The translations under genes and the position numbers were made by a program. 8,755 nt of DNA from an uncultured Collinsella sp. (lineage in GTDB: Bacteria > Actinomycetota > Coriobacteriia > Coriobacteriales > Coriobacteriaceae). Below, in pieces: positions 6,625 through 8,755 of the stretch; the stretch's first letter is position 1, and each line of letters begins with the position of its first letter. The stretch is taken from positions 1-8,755 of the forward strand of contig CATZTY010000030.1 in the NCBI GenBank assembly GCA_958424475.1, in the 5' to 3' direction. A model generated the notes under the pieces. The model was not told the DNA's origin. It did no database searches and saw only the letters and a list, made by a program, of their open reading frames with translations.

Positions 6625-6664
6625 AAAGGGGGCGCTCTGCCAACCGGCGGGGTGCCCCTTTTTT
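6625..6664 (+). terminator. Intrinsic terminator after ygeW
   Basis: GGGGCGCTC (6629-6637) pairs with GGGTGCCCC (6650-6658) over 9 positions including two G-U pairs. The 12-nt loop is followed directly by six T (6659-6664), and the AAA before the stem can pair with part of the T-tract. It begins 23 nt after the ygeW stop. It should end the ygeX-ygeY-ygeW transcript or sharply lower read-through into mocA-hydA. Confidence 0.85.
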
Positions 6665-6751
6665 GCATCGCGGGCGTGCGGGATAAGCGCTTTCGATGTG
6701 GCTGCCCGCGGCGCGAGTTATGGGTACGATGGTTTCAGGGGAGGTATCACC

Positions 6752-7366
6752 ATGAAACTTGGATGCGTCATTATGGCTTCGGGCGAGGGCAAGCGGTTTG
6801 GCTCTAACAAGATGCTTGCCGATATCTGTGGCGAGCCGCTGATTGCCCGGACCATCGATTCGGTTCCCCGGGGCTTTGACGTCGTGGTTTCGACGCGTTG
6901 GCCCGAGGTCGCCCAGATTTGCGAGGACAAGCATTGCCCGTGCGTGCTGCACGATGGCGAGCTGCGCAGCGAAAGCGTCCGTGCGGGCCTTTCGTGGGGA
7001 GTCGAACGCAACTGGAAAGGTTGCCTCTTTTTGCCGGGCGACCAGCCGCTCGTGAGTTCGGATTCTTTTGAGGCCATGGTTCGTGCATTTGACGAGCGTG
7101 GCCGCAAGCATCCGGTGCGCTTGGCGTGTCATGGTGAGCCTTCGAGCCCGGTGCTCTTTCCGGCGGAACTGTTCGATGCGCTTATGTGTCTTGAGGGCAA
7201 GGACGGCGGGGGCTCGATTCTCAAAGGTCGCGTCGACGTGGTGCTGGTCGAGGCGCGTGCCTACGAGCTGTGGGACGTCGATACCGCCAAGGGACAGCAA
7301 CGCATAACGGAGCATATCGCGGCCTGCTCGTATTTTGATCGCGTGGCCAACTGCATCAATCAATAA
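6752..7366 (+). CDS. mocA: MobA-like NTP transferase, probable molybdenum cofactor cytidylyltransferase (MocA/YgfJ type)
   Basis: This 204-residue protein has the MobA-like NTP-transferase fold. The N-terminal nucleotide-binding loop reads VIMASGEGKRFGSNK (6-20), a variant of the usual LAAGxSxRxGxxK. GDQP (96-99) supplies the metal-binding Asp, SSPVLFP (131-137) sits where MocA proteins usually have GHPV, and WDVDT (174-178) is the C-terminal DxDT signature. The ATG at 6752 follows GGGGAGG by 7 nt; an open frame reaching back to 6698 has no comparable site. MocA-type enzymes attach CMP to the molybdenum cofactor for xanthine-dehydrogenase-type hydroxylases, fitting a purine cluster whose hydroxylase would lie outside the window. 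A different NTP or a related cofactor is possible given the motif changes. The stop overlaps the hydA ribosome binding site, so translation is probably coupled. Codon use is less biased than in ygeX-ygeY-ygeW. Confidence 0.8.
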   Translation: MKLGCVIMASGEGKRFGSNKMLADICGEPLIARTIDSVPRGFDVVVSTRWPEVAQICEDKHCPCVLHDGELRSESVRAGLSWGVERNWKGCLFLPGDQPLVSSDSFEAMVRAFDERGRKHPVRLACHGEPSSPVLFPAELFDALMCLEGKDGGGSILKGRVDVVLVEARAYELWDVDTAKGQQRITEHIAACSYFDRVANCINQ

Positions 7367-7375
7367 GGAGCAATT

Positions 7376-8743
7376 ATGATCATCATCAAAAACGGCGCGC
7401 TCGTGACGCCCCAGGGGCTTCGCCGCGCCGATCTTGCCATGGATGGCGACAAGATTGTGCGGATTGCCGCGGCGATTGAGCCAGCCGAGGGCGATACCGT
7501 CGAGGATGCCGCGGGCTGTTGGGTGTTCCCCGGCTTTATCGACGGCCACACGCACATGCAGTGCTGGACCGGCATGGATTGGACAGCCGATAGCTTTGAG
7601 ACCGGCACACGCGCGGCTGCCTGCGGCGGCACCACGACCATCGTGGACTACGCGACGGCCGATCGCGGCGTGACCATGCCCGATGCCTTGGCCGAGTGGC
7701 ATCGCCGCGCCGACGGCACCTGCACGGCAAACTACGCCTTTCATATGGCACTCGCCGAGTGGAACGAGCGCAACCGCGCCGATCTTTCGGCCATGCGCGA
7801 GGCGGGCGTATCGTCGTTCAAGACCTACTTTGCCTACGATCATCTGCGCTTGGACGATGCCGAGACACTCGAGGTGCTCGAGGAGCTCAAGCGTATTGGC
7901 GGCATACTGTGCGTGCATTGCGAGAACGGTACGCTGGTGAATGAGCTGCAGAAGCGCGTGTTTGAGCAGGGTATCCACGGACCCGAGGGGCATGCGCTCA
8001 GCCGTCCGGATGTGTGTGAGGCCGAGGCCGTGAGCCGCCTACTGTATCTGGCACACTTGGCCGGGGACGCTCCGGTCAACGTGGTGCACCTTTCGACCAA
8101 GCTGGGGCTCGAGGCCATTCGCGCTGCCAAAGCGCGCGGGCAGAAGAACATCTATGTCGAGACCTGCCCTCAGTATCTGATGCTCGATGATACCTGCTAT
8201 CTGGAGCAGGGCGAGGACGGCTTTGCGGGCGCCAAGTACGTGATGAGCCCGCCGCTGCGCCATGCCGGTGACCGTGCCGCGCTGCGCGAGGCGCTTGTGG
8301 CCGGCGAGATCGATACGATTGCGACCGACCACTGCAGCTTTAACCTGCACGGGCAAAAGGACCGCGGGCGCGACGACTTCCGCGCGATTCCCAACGGCGG
8401 GCCCGGTGTGGAGCATCGCCCCGTCGCGATCGCTACGAGCTTTGAGGGACAGCTGGGTCCCGAGGATTTGTGCCGCTTGATGAGTGAGAACCCGGCGCGC
8501 GTCTTTGGCATGTATCCGCGCAAGGGCTGTCTTGCCGAGGGTGCCGATGCCGACGTGTGCGTGTGGGATCCAAAGGCGCGCTGGACCATTAGCGCGGCGA
8601 CGCAGCATCAGGCCGTGGACTACACGCCGCTCGAGGGTTTTGAGGCACATGGCCGCGCCAAGGCCGTGTTTGTGAATGGCGTGCTGGCTGCGCGCGACGG
8701 CGAGCCCACCGGAGCCCAACCCGGCCGCTACGTCCCCCGCTAG
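7376..8743 (+). CDS. hydA: Dihydropyrimidinase / D-hydantoinase-like cyclic amidohydrolase (HydA type)
   Basis: This 455-residue amidohydrolase is intact, close to E. coli HydA (about 461). All binuclear-metal ligands are visible: His58 and His60 in DGHTHM, the lysine to be carboxylated Lys149 in SSFKTY, His181 (VHCENG), His238 (VVHLST) and Asp318 (ATDHCSF). Tyr154 (FAYDH) sits where the hydantoinase substrate tyrosine is found. The enzyme hydrolyses cyclic amides of hydantoin or dihydropyrimidine type; in the yge cluster it is thought to open a ring during anaerobic purine breakdown, with the exact substrate unproven. AAGGAG (7365-7370) overlaps the mocA stop and lies 5 nt before the ATG, indicating a tight two-gene unit. 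TAG at 8741-8743 is followed within 1 nt by another Shine-Dalgarno-like sequence. Allantoinase or phenylhydantoinase activity cannot be excluded from sequence alone. Confidence 0.92.
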   Translation: MIIIKNGALVTPQGLRRADLAMDGDKIVRIAAAIEPAEGDTVEDAAGCWVFPGFIDGHTHMQCWTGMDWTADSFETGTRAAACGGTTTIVDYATADRGVTMPDALAEWHRRADGTCTANYAFHMALAEWNERNRADLSAMREAGVSSFKTYFAYDHLRLDDAETLEVLEELKRIGGILCVHCENGTLVNELQKRVFEQGIHGPEGHALSRPDVCEAEAVSRLLYLAHLAGDAPVNVVHLSTKLGLEAIRAAKARGQKNIYVETCPQYLMLDDTCYLEQGEDGFAGAKYVMSPPLRHAGDRAALREALVAGEIDTIATDHCSFNLHGQKDRGRDDFRAIPNGGPGVEHRPVAIATSFEGQLGPEDLCRLMSENPARVFGMYPRKGCLAEGADADVCVWDPKARWTISAATQHQAVDYTPLEGFEAHGRAKAVFVNGVLAARDGEPTGAQPGRYVPR

Positions 8744-8744
8744 C

Positions 8745-8751
8745 AGGAAGG
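8745..8751 (+). promoter_or_regulatory. Ribosome-binding-like site at the window edge, probably for a next cluster gene
   Basis: AGGAAGG begins 1 nt after the hydA stop and no start codon is reached before the sequence ends. The same heptamer precedes the regulator start. It suggests that another + strand gene begins a few bases beyond 8755 and that the mocA-hydA unit continues. Confidence 0.45.
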
Positions 8752-8755
8752 CCGC

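Noticed and set aside
2391..7993. Very long open frames on the - strand (2391-3812, 3803-5326, 5330-7993) opposite the catabolic genes
   Set aside because: They are antisense shadows produced by the strong GC-ending codon bias of ygeX, ygeY, ygeW, mocA and hydA; their translations are low-complexity Gly/Val/His/Leu-rich and match no family, while the + strand proteins have full catalytic motifs.

Overview
The window is GC-rich bacterial DNA with strong AGGAGG-type ribosome binding sites and heavy use of GCC, CTG, GAC, AAG and ATC codons. These traits and the gene content suggest a gut anaerobe of the Coriobacteriia, most likely Collinsella-like. That placement is an inference; no rRNA or other taxonomic marker is present.

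Left part (1-2245). The 3' end of a DUF4143-type ATPase gene on the + strand converges with an unrecognised gene on the - strand. The latter encodes a proline/alanine-rich, acidic protein with one transmembrane segment near its C-terminus, and a perfect TATAAT box lies just upstream of its start. Behind it, also on the - strand, is a complete YheO-like regulator (PAS_6 sensor domain plus C-terminal HTH_22).

Middle and right part (2523-8743). Diverging from the regulator across a 277-bp AT-richer gap is a + strand cluster: ygeX (2,3-diaminopropionate ammonia-lyase), ygeY (M20 metallohydrolase), ygeW (knotted carbamoyltransferase), a MobA-like nucleotidyltransferase of the MocA/YgfJ type, and hydA (dihydropyrimidinase/hydantoinase). 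This is the core of the yge/ygf-type cluster linked to anaerobic purine and uric acid breakdown and to selenium/molybdenum-dependent hydroxylases. A clear intrinsic terminator follows ygeW, so ygeX-ygeY-ygeW and mocA-hydA may be separate or attenuated transcription units. A ribosome-binding-like site right after hydA suggests that the cluster continues beyond the window.

How the genes may work together. HydA would open a cyclic amide ring, and YgeY could hydrolyse a ureido or amide intermediate. YgeW would move a carbamoyl group to or from carbamoyl phosphate, and YgeX would turn 2,3-diaminopropionate into pyruvate and ammonia. MocA would mature the molybdenum cofactor of a hydroxylase encoded outside the window. 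The exact YgeY and YgeW substrates are not settled by anything visible here.

The most notable non-coding signals are a perfect 8-bp inverted repeat in the regulator/ygeX gap (candidate operator) and a run of three hairpins between ygeY and ygeW, one of them REP-like. No tRNA, rRNA, CRISPR array or complete mobile element was seen, and no gene-free stretch exceeds 300 bases.
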